In this document: positions 14,881 to 24,184 of the stretch, in pieces
Layout: the number at the start of each line of letters is the position of its first letter
Position numbering within the stretch: position 1 is the stretch's first letter
Origin: Marinilabilia sp046483585
GTDB lineage: Bacteria > Bacteroidota > Bacteroidia > Bacteroidales > Marinilabiliaceae
Reading direction: 5' to 3'
NCBI GenBank assembly: GCA_046483585.1
Contig: JAWOCV010000255.1
Span: 1-45,846, forward strand
DNA length: 45,846 nucleotides
Notes under the pieces: generated by a model
Database searches by the model: none
What the model was told of the DNA's origin: nothing
What the model saw: only the letters and a program-made list of their open reading frames with translations
Translations under genes and position numbers: made by a program

Positions 14881-16482
14881 ACTGCGATTAATAACAAAAT
14901 GTTTCAATCCTTTTTATTAAAGGTGCTTTTTTCTGTGGCTATATCGACGCCCTTATTTTTCATTTCCGCGGAAGCCCAATCTGAAGGATATTTTTCTGAT
15001 GTCCCTCATGAAATTTCATCTGTCGATGCCCCCTTTGAAACCCAAGCTTTTAGTCGTCCCAGGTTTCCCGATCAGACATTTGATATACGTGATTTCGGGG
15101 CTGAAAAAATGGGTGGGGAGAAGAAGAAAAAATGTACCGATGCGATTCATGAAGCCATTGACGCAGCTGCTGATGCAGGCGGGGGCATAGTTTTGATCCC
15201 TGCCGGTCAATGGCTCACAGGACCTGTTCACCTGAAAAGCAATATTAATCTTCATTTGGAAGAAGATGCTTCCCTTTTTTTCAGTGAAGATAAAGAAGAC
15301 TATCTCCCCGTGGTTCCCCAGCGCTATGAAGGGGTGGAGGTTTATAATTATTCACCCCTGATATATGCAAATAAGGTGGAAAATGTAGCAATTACCGGCA
15401 AAGGAACACTCGAAGGCCAGGGAGAGCATTGGTTGGACTGGGGAACTGTACAACCCCGGGCCCAGGCTGCCAAAGAACCGCTTTCACGCCGAAAAAATTT
15501 TGGCAAAGGGGCTGGCAAGGAAGGCATGCGGCCAAACTTTGTGGTTTTCTGGAAATCGAACAATATCCTGGTTGAAGGCATCACACTAAATGAAACACCC
15601 ATGTGGAACATCCACCTGGTGTATTCGGAAAATGCCATTGTAAGAGATGTCACGGTCAACAGTCTGGAATCTCACAACGGAGATGGGATTGTTTTGGATT
15701 CCTCACGGGGGGTTCTTTTGGAGTACAATCATCTGAGTACTGGTGACGATGCCATCGTATTAAAATCCGGGTTTAATGAAGATGGCCTGGCCATTGATAC
15801 TCCCACAGAGAATGTGGTCATCCGGAACTACTATGCATATAAAGTACGCACCGGAAGCGGGGGCGTTGTTTTTGGCAGCGAAACGTCCGGAGGCATCCGG
15901 AATGTATATGTACATGATGCCGTTTTTGAAAAATGCGACCGGGGCATTCGTTTCAAAACCACAAGAGGACGGGGGAATGTGGTAGAAAATATTTTTATTC
16001 GTGACGTAAAGATGAAGGATATCAACAATGAAGCCATTAACTTCAATACATCATACGCCGGCGCTGGGGTTGGGCCCTCTCCTCTGGTGAGAAACATCGA
16101 TATCCGGGACATACAAATTGACGAAGTTCCCAATGCGATTGTTATGAAGGGGCTTCCCGAAAAATGGATAGAAAGCATTCAGCTGAAGGATGTTGTGGTA
16201 ACCAATGCCCGGAAAGGCGTGCGACTGGCGCGGGTAAAGAATGTTACTTTAAAAAACCTCCGGGTGGAATCTGAAAAAAAAGCATTCAAAGGAGAAGATG
16301 TTTATGAGTTGTATCTGAAAAACATCAAACTATCCGACCGGGAAAAAGGTGCCCCCGTTTTGCTAAAAGGAAAATACACCGGCGTTGTTGTATCTCCGGA
16401 GTTTTCTAAGGATGACATCGAGTTGGGTAAAGGGGTTGATGGCAACGTGATCGTGGACGATCTGCCGGAGTCTGAATGGTGA
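14875..16482 (+). CDS. Glycoside hydrolase family 28 (polygalacturonase-like)
   Basis: A 535-residue secreted right-handed beta-helix enzyme, probably hydrolysing alpha-galacturonosyl linkages of pectin. Signal peptide about 1-35 (ends SAEA/Q). FDIRDFGA at about 69-76 opens the pectate-lyase fold. Catalytic region: D270 in HNGDGI, D291-D292 in STGDDAIVLKSG, G334 in FGSETSGG (the GHG position in classical GH28), and R359/K361 in IRFKTTRG. Bacterial GH28 members often carry the GSExSGG variant. The exact activity (endo, exo or rhamnogalacturonan) is not readable. It is co-directional with the hybrid regulator 114 bp downstream, at the left edge of the locus. Its ATG lies in a repeat element. 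Confidence 0.88.
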   Translation: MKTAINNKMFQSFLLKVLFSVAISTPLFFISAEAQSEGYFSDVPHEISSVDAPFETQAFSRPRFPDQTFDIRDFGAEKMGGEKKKKCTDAIHEAIDAAADAGGGIVLIPAGQWLTGPVHLKSNINLHLEEDASLFFSEDKEDYLPVVPQRYEGVEVYNYSPLIYANKVENVAITGKGTLEGQGEHWLDWGTVQPRAQAAKEPLSRRKNFGKGAGKEGMRPNFVVFWKSNNILVEGITLNETPMWNIHLVYSENAIVRDVTVNSLESHNGDGIVLDSSRGVLLEYNHLSTGDDAIVLKSGFNEDGLAIDTPTENVVIRNYYAYKVRTGSGGVVFGSETSGGIRNVYVHDAVFEKCDRGIRFKTTRGRGNVVENIFIRDVKMKDINNEAINFNTSYAGAGVGPSPLVRNIDIRDIQIDEVPNAIVMKGLPEKWIESIQLKDVVVTNARKGVRLARVKNVTLKNLRVESEKKAFKGEDVYELYLKNIKLSDREKGAPVLLKGKYTGVVVSPEFSKDDIELGKGVDGNVIVDDLPESEW

Positions 16483-16596
16483 TTGGGTTATGCTTTTTTC
16501 GGGAATAAATGGAAAAGAGTGAAATTTTTTCAATATTTGTATATTGTACACTCAGTTCCGGAGATGTAAAACCGGTTTGGGTTTTGTTTGAATTAT

Positions 16597-19500
16597 ATGC
16601 TGAGCGTTTCTATACAAAGGTTTGTTTTTCTTGGCTTCTGCCTTTTATTGCCCCGTTTGCTTTTCGGAGCATCTGATGAGACAGGAGAAAGCTATAAATT
16701 CCGGCATCTGACGGTTTCTGACGGTTTGTCGAACAATCAGATCACCTCGGTGCATAAGGACCGTCATGGTTTTATCTGGTTTGGAACTGTCTCCGGCCTG
16801 AACCGTTATGACGGTCATTCATTCAAAGTTTATAAGAATATTCCCGACGATCCGACGACCATTCCATTTAATAATGTGGAGAACATTTATGAAGATTACC
16901 GGGGATGTTTGTGGGTATTGTCGCAGGACAATTCTTATACCGTATATGATCCCCGTACCAACGAGTTTTCCCGCGACTATGATCTTTTTACAGGCCGGGA
17001 CAGTATTCCGGCAGAATATGTCTCCGGCGTTGAAATAGCCGGAAATGAAGCCATGTGGGTGTCCACCAGCCAATACGGGGTTTTCCGGGTTGGCATAGCT
17101 TCACAGAATATTGAAAGATTCCACAGCGGTGGCGATTCGTCTGCTTCCCTTGCAGATGATGTGGTAACCGATATCGAACTGGCCGGGGATTCATCTGTTG
17201 TCATCATCAACGCTTTTGGTGTGTTGGAAGAACTTGATCCCCGGACCGGTGAGGTTAAGAATCGAATCCACCCCGAATCATTGTCATCAGTTGAAGATCC
17301 CGATTATTTTGCTCTTTTTATCGACGAATCAGGAGATTATTGGATTTATTCCGAACAAAAGGACCGGGGGTTGTTTTACGTGGACAAGCAGACTGGAAAG
17401 GAGTTGCATTTTCGCGAAGATAAGGGTGACCGGCATATTTCCAGCAATATTGTGACAGGCCTTTTGCAGGACCGGGATGGCCGGATCTGGGTGGCCACCG
17501 ACCATGGAGGTTTGCAGATCATCAACAAAGAGGACTTTTCCATGGACCATGTCCGGGAAGTCCCCGGTGCGGCCAATTCGCTTTCCCAGAATAGCATAAC
17601 AGCCATGATGAAGGACGAGTCGGGAACGATTTGGGTAGGAACCTTCAAAGAAGGGATCAACTACTATCACCCCGATCTTTTTCAATTCCGGTTGTTTCGT
17701 CACAATCCTCTGGATCCGGGTGGTCTGCCGGCCAATGATATTGACTGTTTTGCTGAAGATGATGAAGGGAATTTGTACATCGGGACCAATGGCAACGGAC
17801 TGATTTATTATGACAGGGAAAATGCTGATTTTTCAGTGTTCCGGGCGCAACCTGAAAATCCTGATTCATTGAGTCATGACGTCATTGTGAGTTTGCTTTA
17901 TGATTCACAGGACCGTTTGTGGATCGGCACATATTACGGGGGATTGAATTGTTACGATGGCGAAACCTTCAAACGATACATGCACGATCCGGATGATGCG
18001 GGGTCCCTGGCAGATAACCGGGTATGGAAAATACTTGAAGATTCCCGGGGCAACATCTGGGTGGGGACCCTTGGCGGGGGGCTCGATTTATATGATGAAA
18101 ACAAGGACCGTTTCCTGCATTACGAAGACGGCGATGTGAATTCGGTGAATTCCGATTTTATCCTGACCATGTATGAAGACCGGGATCACGACATTTGGAT
18201 CGGGACTTCCAATGGCATCAATGTTTATGACAGAAGTTCCGGGCGTTTCTCGCACATTGCCGCCAATCCCGGGAAAAAGAATGCCCTCAGTCACCATGTT
18301 GTTCTCTCCATTATTCAGGACCGGCGCGGGTTGATGTGGATCGGAACCCGTAACGGGTTGAATCTGTATGATCCCGAAACGGAACGGTTTCGTTTGTTTC
18401 TTGAAAGAGACGGCCTTCCCGATAACAACATTTTGAATTTGCTGGAAGATGATCAGGGCAACATCTGGATGAGCACTTTGAATGGTTTGTCAAGAGCTCA
18501 AATTTCCGGTGAAGGGGAGGATCTGGATGTTTCCTTTACCAATTTTGATCTTCTGGACGGTATTCAGGGACGAGAATTTAATGAGCATTCGGCGTTTAAA
18601 ACATCCCGGGGAGAATTGCTTTTCGGGGGTCCCGATGGATTCAATATGTTTCGTCCCGAAGAAATCGAGAAAAGTCCGCGGACCCCTGAAGTTTTGCTGA
18701 CAGGGCTTCGTCTGTTTAATAAAAAAGTGGAGGTTGGTGATGAAGTAAATAACCGGCCGGTGCTGGAAAATCCCTTGTTTCTTTCCGACTCTCTGGTGCT
18801 CCGACACAATCAAAATGTGTTTTCCCTCGAGTTTGCCGGCACAGGCTATTTCCATCCGGAGCGGGTCCGTTATCAATATAAGCTTGAGAATTTCAACGAT
18901 ACATGGGTGTCCACTGATGCTTCGAACAGGCTTGCTACCTATACCAATCTCAACCCGGGTACATATCAGTTTCGTGTTCGGGCCATGGTTGGAGATAAGG
19001 GACAACCCGGGACAGAAACCACGTTGACTGTTGTCGTCAATCCCCCCTTTTATGCCACAAGTTATGCGTATGTGATATATTTTCTGCTTTTTACCGCTCT
19101 GGTCATTTCTATGGGGTTCACGATCCGGCGGCGCGAGCGAATCAAATATGAACGTCAGCAGGAGTTAATGGAACACCGCCGGCTTCATGAAATGGATGCC
19201 ATGAAGATCCGTTTCTTTACCAACATCAGTCATGAATTCAGAACTCCGCTTACATTGATCATTACCCCCCTGGAAAAACTGGTGCAGGAAGTCCAGGATG
19301 CGCATGTACGCGAGCAGCTGAGAATGGTGTGGCGAAATGCCAGGCGATTGCTGGTGCTGGTCAATCAGTTGCTTGACTTCCGTAAACTGGAAGTTCAGGG
19401 AATTGAGTTGCAAAAGTCGGTATCCGATGTAGTGGCCTTTGTCAATGATGTGGCTCTCTCTTTCTCTGATCTTTTTGCATCCAAATCCATTCGCTTCAGC

Positions 19501-20775
19501 GTTTCCTCTTCTGTGGAGAAACTGAATATGGCTTTCGATCCCGACAAACTGGAAAAGATTCTTTTCAATTTGCTTTCCAATGCTTATAAATATTCCGGAG
19601 AGCGGGGAGAGGTGGATCTGAATCTCAAATATATCAATGAGGAAAGTACTGAATCGACTTCGGTGGAAAAGCCGGTGTTAGAGATTGTGGTCCGCGATTC
19701 CGGTATTGGCATTTCGCCTGAGATGCAGGAAAGGGTCTTCGACCGGTTTTTTCAGAGCGGAACGGATTCTTCCGGCCATGCCGGGAGTGGCATCGGATTG
19801 TCTCTTACCCGCGAGTTCGTGAGGTTACATGGCGGCGTGATCTCGGTGAAAAGTTCCCCCGGGCAGGGCAGTGAATTTATTGTTGAGCTTCCTGTCAGAA
19901 GTGAAGAAGATGTGCATGAGTCGTCCTTAGTGGAATCCGAGATCTCTCAAGGCCGTGAAAGCAGGAATCAGGAGGTGGAAGCACCCGCCGGAACCGATGA
20001 TCAGAAACCTGTTCTTTTGATTGTTGACGACAACGAAGACCTCAGGTTTTACCTGAAGGAGAACCTGGGGCATGCTTACCGGGTTTTGGAAGCCATTGAC
20101 GGCATGGAAGGTCAGGAAAAGGCCACCTCCGTTTATCCCGATGTGATTGTCAGTGACATTATGATGCCCCGAATGGATGGGGTAGAACTTTGCCGGAAAC
20201 TAAAGAATGAAAGCAAAACCTCTCATATCCCCGTGATTCTTTTGACTGCCAAAGTCTCTTCTGATGAGGAAATTGAGGGACTGGGGGCCGGTGCCGATGA
20301 TTACATCACCAAACCCTTCAACTATGAGGTGCTGGCGCTAAAAATCAGTAAACAGATCGAGCTGCGCGAGCAGTTACGGGAAAGACTGAAACAAAAACAT
20401 TTTGATATATCCCCCGGCGAAATCGGAATCACCTCACTGGATGAAAAATTTATGCAGAAAGCCGCCCGCTATGTGGAGAAAAACCTTGCCGACACAGAGC
20501 TTTCGGTGGAAAAATTCAGCCGCGAGATGGGCGTCAGCCGCGGGCATTTGTACAACAAAATTGTGGCCCTGACAGGCAAAACACCAACTGCATTTATACG
20601 CATTATGCGCCTGAAGCGTGCAGCCCAGCTCCTGGGTAAGAGTCAACAAACGGTTTCCGAAATCGCTTATCAGGTGGGATTCAATGACCCCAAGTATTTT
20701 TCACGATACTTCAAAGAGGAATACGGGGTGACACCTTCCGAATATGCCCGGCGGGTGATGCGTAGTGAGTCTTGA
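16597..20775 (+). CDS. Hybrid two-component system regulator (HTCS)
   Basis: A 1392-residue one-protein two-component system. Signal peptide about 1-24. Periplasmic two-component-regulator propeller repeats (IWFGTVSGLNRYDG and many variants of IWVGT/IWIGT...GLNxYD) to about residue 690, then a Y_Y_Y domain to about 815, and a membrane segment near 822-842. HisKA with phospho-acceptor H879 in SHEFRTPL, N-box near 989 (LLSNAYKYSG), ATP lid GSGIGLSL near 1063. Receiver domain with DDNED near 1145, phospho-acceptor D1187 in SDIMMPRMDG and K1239 in TKPF. AraC-type HTH at about 1290-1390 (VSEIAYQVGFNDPKYFSRYF). I use the ATG at 16597; an in-frame TTG lies three codons upstream. It very likely senses an oligosaccharide and activates the susC operon immediately downstream. 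Confidence 0.96.
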   Translation: MLSVSIQRFVFLGFCLLLPRLLFGASDETGESYKFRHLTVSDGLSNNQITSVHKDRHGFIWFGTVSGLNRYDGHSFKVYKNIPDDPTTIPFNNVENIYEDYRGCLWVLSQDNSYTVYDPRTNEFSRDYDLFTGRDSIPAEYVSGVEIAGNEAMWVSTSQYGVFRVGIASQNIERFHSGGDSSASLADDVVTDIELAGDSSVVIINAFGVLEELDPRTGEVKNRIHPESLSSVEDPDYFALFIDESGDYWIYSEQKDRGLFYVDKQTGKELHFREDKGDRHISSNIVTGLLQDRDGRIWVATDHGGLQIINKEDFSMDHVREVPGAANSLSQNSITAMMKDESGTIWVGTFKEGINYYHPDLFQFRLFRHNPLDPGGLPANDIDCFAEDDEGNLYIGTNGNGLIYYDRENADFSVFRAQPENPDSLSHDVIVSLLYDSQDRLWIGTYYGGLNCYDGETFKRYMHDPDDAGSLADNRVWKILEDSRGNIWVGTLGGGLDLYDENKDRFLHYEDGDVNSVNSDFILTMYEDRDHDIWIGTSNGINVYDRSSGRFSHIAANPGKKNALSHHVVLSIIQDRRGLMWIGTRNGLNLYDPETERFRLFLERDGLPDNNILNLLEDDQGNIWMSTLNGLSRAQISGEGEDLDVSFTNFDLLDGIQGREFNEHSAFKTSRGELLFGGPDGFNMFRPEEIEKSPRTPEVLLTGLRLFNKKVEVGDEVNNRPVLENPLFLSDSLVLRHNQNVFSLEFAGTGYFHPERVRYQYKLENFNDTWVSTDASNRLATYTNLNPGTYQFRVRAMVGDKGQPGTETTLTVVVNPPFYATSYAYVIYFLLFTALVISMGFTIRRRERIKYERQQELMEHRRLHEMDAMKIRFFTNISHEFRTPLTLIITPLEKLVQEVQDAHVREQLRMVWRNARRLLVLVNQLLDFRKLEVQGIELQKSVSDVVAFVNDVALSFSDLFASKSIRFSVSSSVEKLNMAFDPDKLEKILFNLLSNAYKYSGERGEVDLNLKYINEESTESTSVEKPVLEIVVRDSGIGISPEMQERVFDRFFQSGTDSSGHAGSGIGLSLTREFVRLHGGVISVKSSPGQGSEFIVELPVRSEEDVHESSLVESEISQGRESRNQEVEAPAGTDDQKPVLLIVDDNEDLRFYLKENLGHAYRVLEAIDGMEGQEKATSVYPDVIVSDIMMPRMDGVELCRKLKNESKTSHIPVILLTAKVSSDEEIEGLGAGADDYITKPFNYEVLALKISKQIELREQLRERLKQKHFDISPGEIGITSLDEKFMQKAARYVEKNLADTELSVEKFSREMGVSRGHLYNKIVALTGKTPTAFIRIMRLKRAAQLLGKSQQTVSEIAYQVGFNDPKYFSRYFKEEYGVTPSEYARRVMRSES

Positions 20776-20903
20776 TTGTTTGATGAGATTTCCTGTTCCT
20801 TTACAAACTCACTTTTTTCTTCCATTTTTTCCTGAGCATTTATTCTTAGTAGATCTTGTAATTATTGCATTGTAAATGAAGTTGATACGATTGTTGATTT
20901 AGA

Positions 20904-20946
20904 CATTTCACACCCTTCTTATAAACATTTCATCACCTTGTTTATA
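20904..20946 (+). promoter_or_regulatory. Candidate HTCS operator: 22-bp-spaced direct repeat
   Basis: CATTTCACACCCTTCTTATA (20904-20923) and CATTTCATCACCTTGTTTATA positions 20926-20946 are near-direct repeats with a 22-bp period, two helical turns, 55-75 bp upstream of the susC -7 box. AraC-family domains of HTCS proteins bind such direct repeats (established for the family); assignment here is inference. Confidence 0.5.
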
Positions 20947-21000
20947 CAAGCATACCCCATCATCGATACATATCGCCTAAAGCTTTAAATTCTGTTAAAA

Positions 21001-21008
21001 TATATTTG
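21001..21008 (+). promoter_or_regulatory. Candidate -7 box of susC promoter
   Basis: TATATTTG matches TAnnTTTG and lies about 93 nt before the susC ATG. The -33 region has CTTTAA rather than a perfect TTTG, as expected for an activated promoter. Apart from this box and the operator, the 20776-21100 gap shows nothing I recognise. Confidence 0.5.
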
Positions 21009-21100
21009 AAATCACAATTCATTAAATGGAATTGAATGTATTGTGTGAAAAGATATTCACGCAGCATATGAGAGATTAATTGAATTTAAAACCAAATGCT

Positions 21101-24100
21101 ATGTTAAAAAAATGTATTCTGTTTTTGTTTCTGTTGATGGCGGGTGTTGGGGTTGTGGCTCAGCAAACCGTGACCGGCAAGGTTACCGACTCGTCAGATG
21201 AGCCGATCCCCGGGGCTTCGGTTCTTGAAAAGGGAACGTCCAACGGTACCGTTACCCAGATGGACGGGACCTACTCGTTGGAGGTGGATGAAGGTGCTAC
21301 TCTGGTGTTTTCTTTTGTAGGCTTTGAAGAGCAGGAAATACCAGTTGAAGGCCGTTCTTCTGTTGATGTGGAAATGCAGGAATCTGTTACGGGGCTTGAT
21401 GAAGTTGTTGTGGTAGGTTATGGTGTCCAGCAAAAGAAACTTGTTACCGGGGCTACCACTCAGCTTGGAGGGGAAAAGGTTTCTTCCCAGAAAACGACAA
21501 ACGTTCTTGAGGGTATGAAAGGTCAATCTCCCGGTGTTAATATATCTTCAGGTTCTGCGCAGCCCGGGGAAGGAATGAAAGTTAACATCCGCGGGCTGGG
21601 TACCGTAGGGGATGCTTCACCGCTTTATATTGTGGATGGCGTTCAAACAGATGATATCACCTATTTGAACAGTTCCGATATTGAATCGATTGATGTGCTT
21701 AAAGATGCCGCTTCTGCAGCCATTTACGGTTCACGTGCAGCCAACGGTGTTGTGCTTATTACAACAAAACAGGGAGAAGAAGGGAAAGCTACTGTAACTT
21801 ATGACGGGTACTTTGGTGTTCAGAATCTTTACAAAAAGATGCCCTACATGGATAAAAAGGAGTATGCCGTTATCATGAACGAACAATACCTGAATTCAGG
21901 GCAGAGTGCTGTTTTTGACCAGGAAGAGATCAATGATCTTGAGGGAGGAACAGACTGGATTGATATGGTAACGGTTGATGACGCCGTGGTTCAGAATCAT
22001 TCACTTGGTGTATCCGGCGGTAATGAGCAAAGCATCTACTCCCTTGGTGCCTCCTATACTTCACAGGAAGGAATTGTGGGAGGGCAGGACAAATCCAACT
22101 ATGAAAGGTTTGGATTTCGTCTCAATACGGAATACGAACTCATCGAGGATCATGCAAGGATAGGCCAGCACCTGACGTATGCCTATTCTGAGAAAAAAGG
22201 CATACAGGTAGGTGATTTCTATAGCAATACTTTGGGGTCAGCTTATCGGACCACCGCTTTTCTTGATCCCTATGATGATGATGGCAATGTTAATCCGACA
22301 GGACTTAGAGAGACCAGTCCCTATTTGGCAATGCAACTCAATAATAATGATCTCGATAAGTCTAACAAGCTTTTGGGAGACATCTATCTGGAGGTGGAAC
22401 CGGTTGAAGGGTTACAATACAGAGGTTCGTTTACCATGGATTACGATGCGGGAAATCAGAGAGATTATACGCCTGTTTATGATCTTGGTTTTGAAACCCG
22501 CAATGAGGAGAGTGAAGTTTCACAAGACTTTTGGGACGGTAAAACGTTCGGGATGGAACAAACGCTGTCTTATGACTTTCTTTTAGGTGAAAGGCATAGC
22601 GTCAATGCATTGACCGGTATGTCGGCTCAGAAAACAACAGGTGACCGTATGTGGGCCCGGAAATATGGACTGCTGATCGATGCCTATAAATATGCCTATC
22701 TGAGCAATGCCAAGAATGTTCCCACAGCAGAAGATGATATTACCGGTGAACCGTACGTCGAAGACAAACTGGAATCTTATTTTGGTCGGCTGAACTACGA
22801 TTTTGATGAAAAGTACATGCTGACAGCCATTTTCAGGGCCGATGGTTCATCCAAATTTGCAGAAGGCAACAGGTGGGGGTATTTCCCTTCGGTATCTGCA
22901 GGTTGGGTACTTACTAACGAACCTTTTATGGAAGCCTTGACCAATTGGATGGATTTCTTTAAAATCAGAGGAAGCTGGGGGCAGAATGGGAACCAGAGCA
23001 TCGAGGCATTCAGATATATGGCGACCCTTACCACGGAAAATGGCCAATACGCTTTTGGTTCCGAAGAGGGATCATTTGAAACGGGCATATATCCCGATAA
23101 ACTCCCAAACACTGAGCTGCAATGGGAAACTTCAGAACAGACCAATATAGGCTTTGATGCCCAGTTTTTGAGAAGCAGATTAAATGCAAATTTTGATTAC
23201 TATAACAAAGAAACAAAAGACTGGTTGGTAGAAGCACCAGTACTGGATATTATGGGAGCTGATGCACCTTTCATTAATGCCGGTAATGTAGAAAATCAGG
23301 GCTTTGAATTGGGCCTTACCTGGAATGACAATCTGGGCGAATTACGTTATGGTATCAATGCAAACATCTCCCACAATAAAAACGAAGTCACCTACATTGG
23401 TAATGCTTCAGGGTTTATTCAGGGTGGTCAGAATTTATTGTATCGCAATGCTACCGATTTCTTTCGGGCTGAAGAGGGGCATCCCATTGGCTATTTTTAT
23501 GGATTGGAGACGGCAGGCATTTTCCAGAATGCCGAAGAGATTGAAGAGTGGGAGGTTCAACCCGATGCAAAACCGGGGGACATTAAGTTTGTAGATCATT
23601 CCGGGCCGGAAGGAATTCCCGACGGAAAAATTGACCAGAATGACCGGACCGAGATCGGTGATCCCAATCCTGACTATACATTCGGTCTCTCCTTTAATGC
23701 CGAATATCGTGGAGTTGACTTGTCGGTAACAACAAGCGGAGCTATGGGGCATCAGATTGCTATGGGTTTTATGCATGATTTTAACGAACCCCGCAGTAAT
23801 TACCATCAGGCATATCTCGAACGTTGGCACGGTGAAGGAACCTCCGGTTACTGGCCACGTGTCACAAATAATAATGAGGCCAACGGCAACTGGACATATG
23901 TCAATGATCTGCTGATCGATGACGGGGATTACTGGAAAATTAATACGGTAACCCTGGGATATGACCTCACTCACACCTGGAACAACGCACCTTTTTCAGA
24001 ATTGCGTGTGTATCTGACCGGTCAAAACCTTTACACATTCACTGATTATCTTGGAATGGATCCGGAAGTTGGATATGGTGTTGAAGATGACGCCGGAAGA

Positions 24101-24178
24101 AATTATTCTTCAGGGATAGATGTCGGATATTATCCGCATCCCCGCACATATATGTTTGGTGTAAACGTTAAATTCTAA
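21101..24178 (+). CDS. SusC-like TonB-dependent outer-membrane transporter
   Basis: A 1025-residue SusC/RagA-type receptor importing oligosaccharides across the outer membrane. Signal peptide about 1-21 (ends VVAQ). Carboxypeptidase-like regulatory domain at about 22-100 (VTGKVTDSSDEPIPGASV). SusC signature LDEVVVVGYGVQQKK at about 103-117. Plug domain to about 240 (IRGLGTVGDASPLYIVDGV; DAASAAIYGSRAANGVVLIT). Beta-barrel to the end, with final strand MFGVNVKF. The start at 21101 gives MLKKCILFLFLL; an in-frame TTG seven codons earlier has no signal-peptide logic. It is followed after 6 nt by susD, so the two are translationally linked. Confidence 0.97.
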   Translation: MLKKCILFLFLLMAGVGVVAQQTVTGKVTDSSDEPIPGASVLEKGTSNGTVTQMDGTYSLEVDEGATLVFSFVGFEEQEIPVEGRSSVDVEMQESVTGLDEVVVVGYGVQQKKLVTGATTQLGGEKVSSQKTTNVLEGMKGQSPGVNISSGSAQPGEGMKVNIRGLGTVGDASPLYIVDGVQTDDITYLNSSDIESIDVLKDAASAAIYGSRAANGVVLITTKQGEEGKATVTYDGYFGVQNLYKKMPYMDKKEYAVIMNEQYLNSGQSAVFDQEEINDLEGGTDWIDMVTVDDAVVQNHSLGVSGGNEQSIYSLGASYTSQEGIVGGQDKSNYERFGFRLNTEYELIEDHARIGQHLTYAYSEKKGIQVGDFYSNTLGSAYRTTAFLDPYDDDGNVNPTGLRETSPYLAMQLNNNDLDKSNKLLGDIYLEVEPVEGLQYRGSFTMDYDAGNQRDYTPVYDLGFETRNEESEVSQDFWDGKTFGMEQTLSYDFLLGERHSVNALTGMSAQKTTGDRMWARKYGLLIDAYKYAYLSNAKNVPTAEDDITGEPYVEDKLESYFGRLNYDFDEKYMLTAIFRADGSSKFAEGNRWGYFPSVSAGWVLTNEPFMEALTNWMDFFKIRGSWGQNGNQSIEAFRYMATLTTENGQYAFGSEEGSFETGIYPDKLPNTELQWETSEQTNIGFDAQFLRSRLNANFDYYNKETKDWLVEAPVLDIMGADAPFINAGNVENQGFELGLTWNDNLGELRYGINANISHNKNEVTYIGNASGFIQGGQNLLYRNATDFFRAEEGHPIGYFYGLETAGIFQNAEEIEEWEVQPDAKPGDIKFVDHSGPEGIPDGKIDQNDRTEIGDPNPDYTFGLSFNAEYRGVDLSVTTSGAMGHQIAMGFMHDFNEPRSNYHQAYLERWHGEGTSGYWPRVTNNNEANGNWTYVNDLLIDDGDYWKINTVTLGYDLTHTWNNAPFSELRVYLTGQNLYTFTDYLGMDPEVGYGVEDDAGRNYSSGIDVGYYPHPRTYMFGVNVKF

Positions 24179-24184
24179 GATGCT

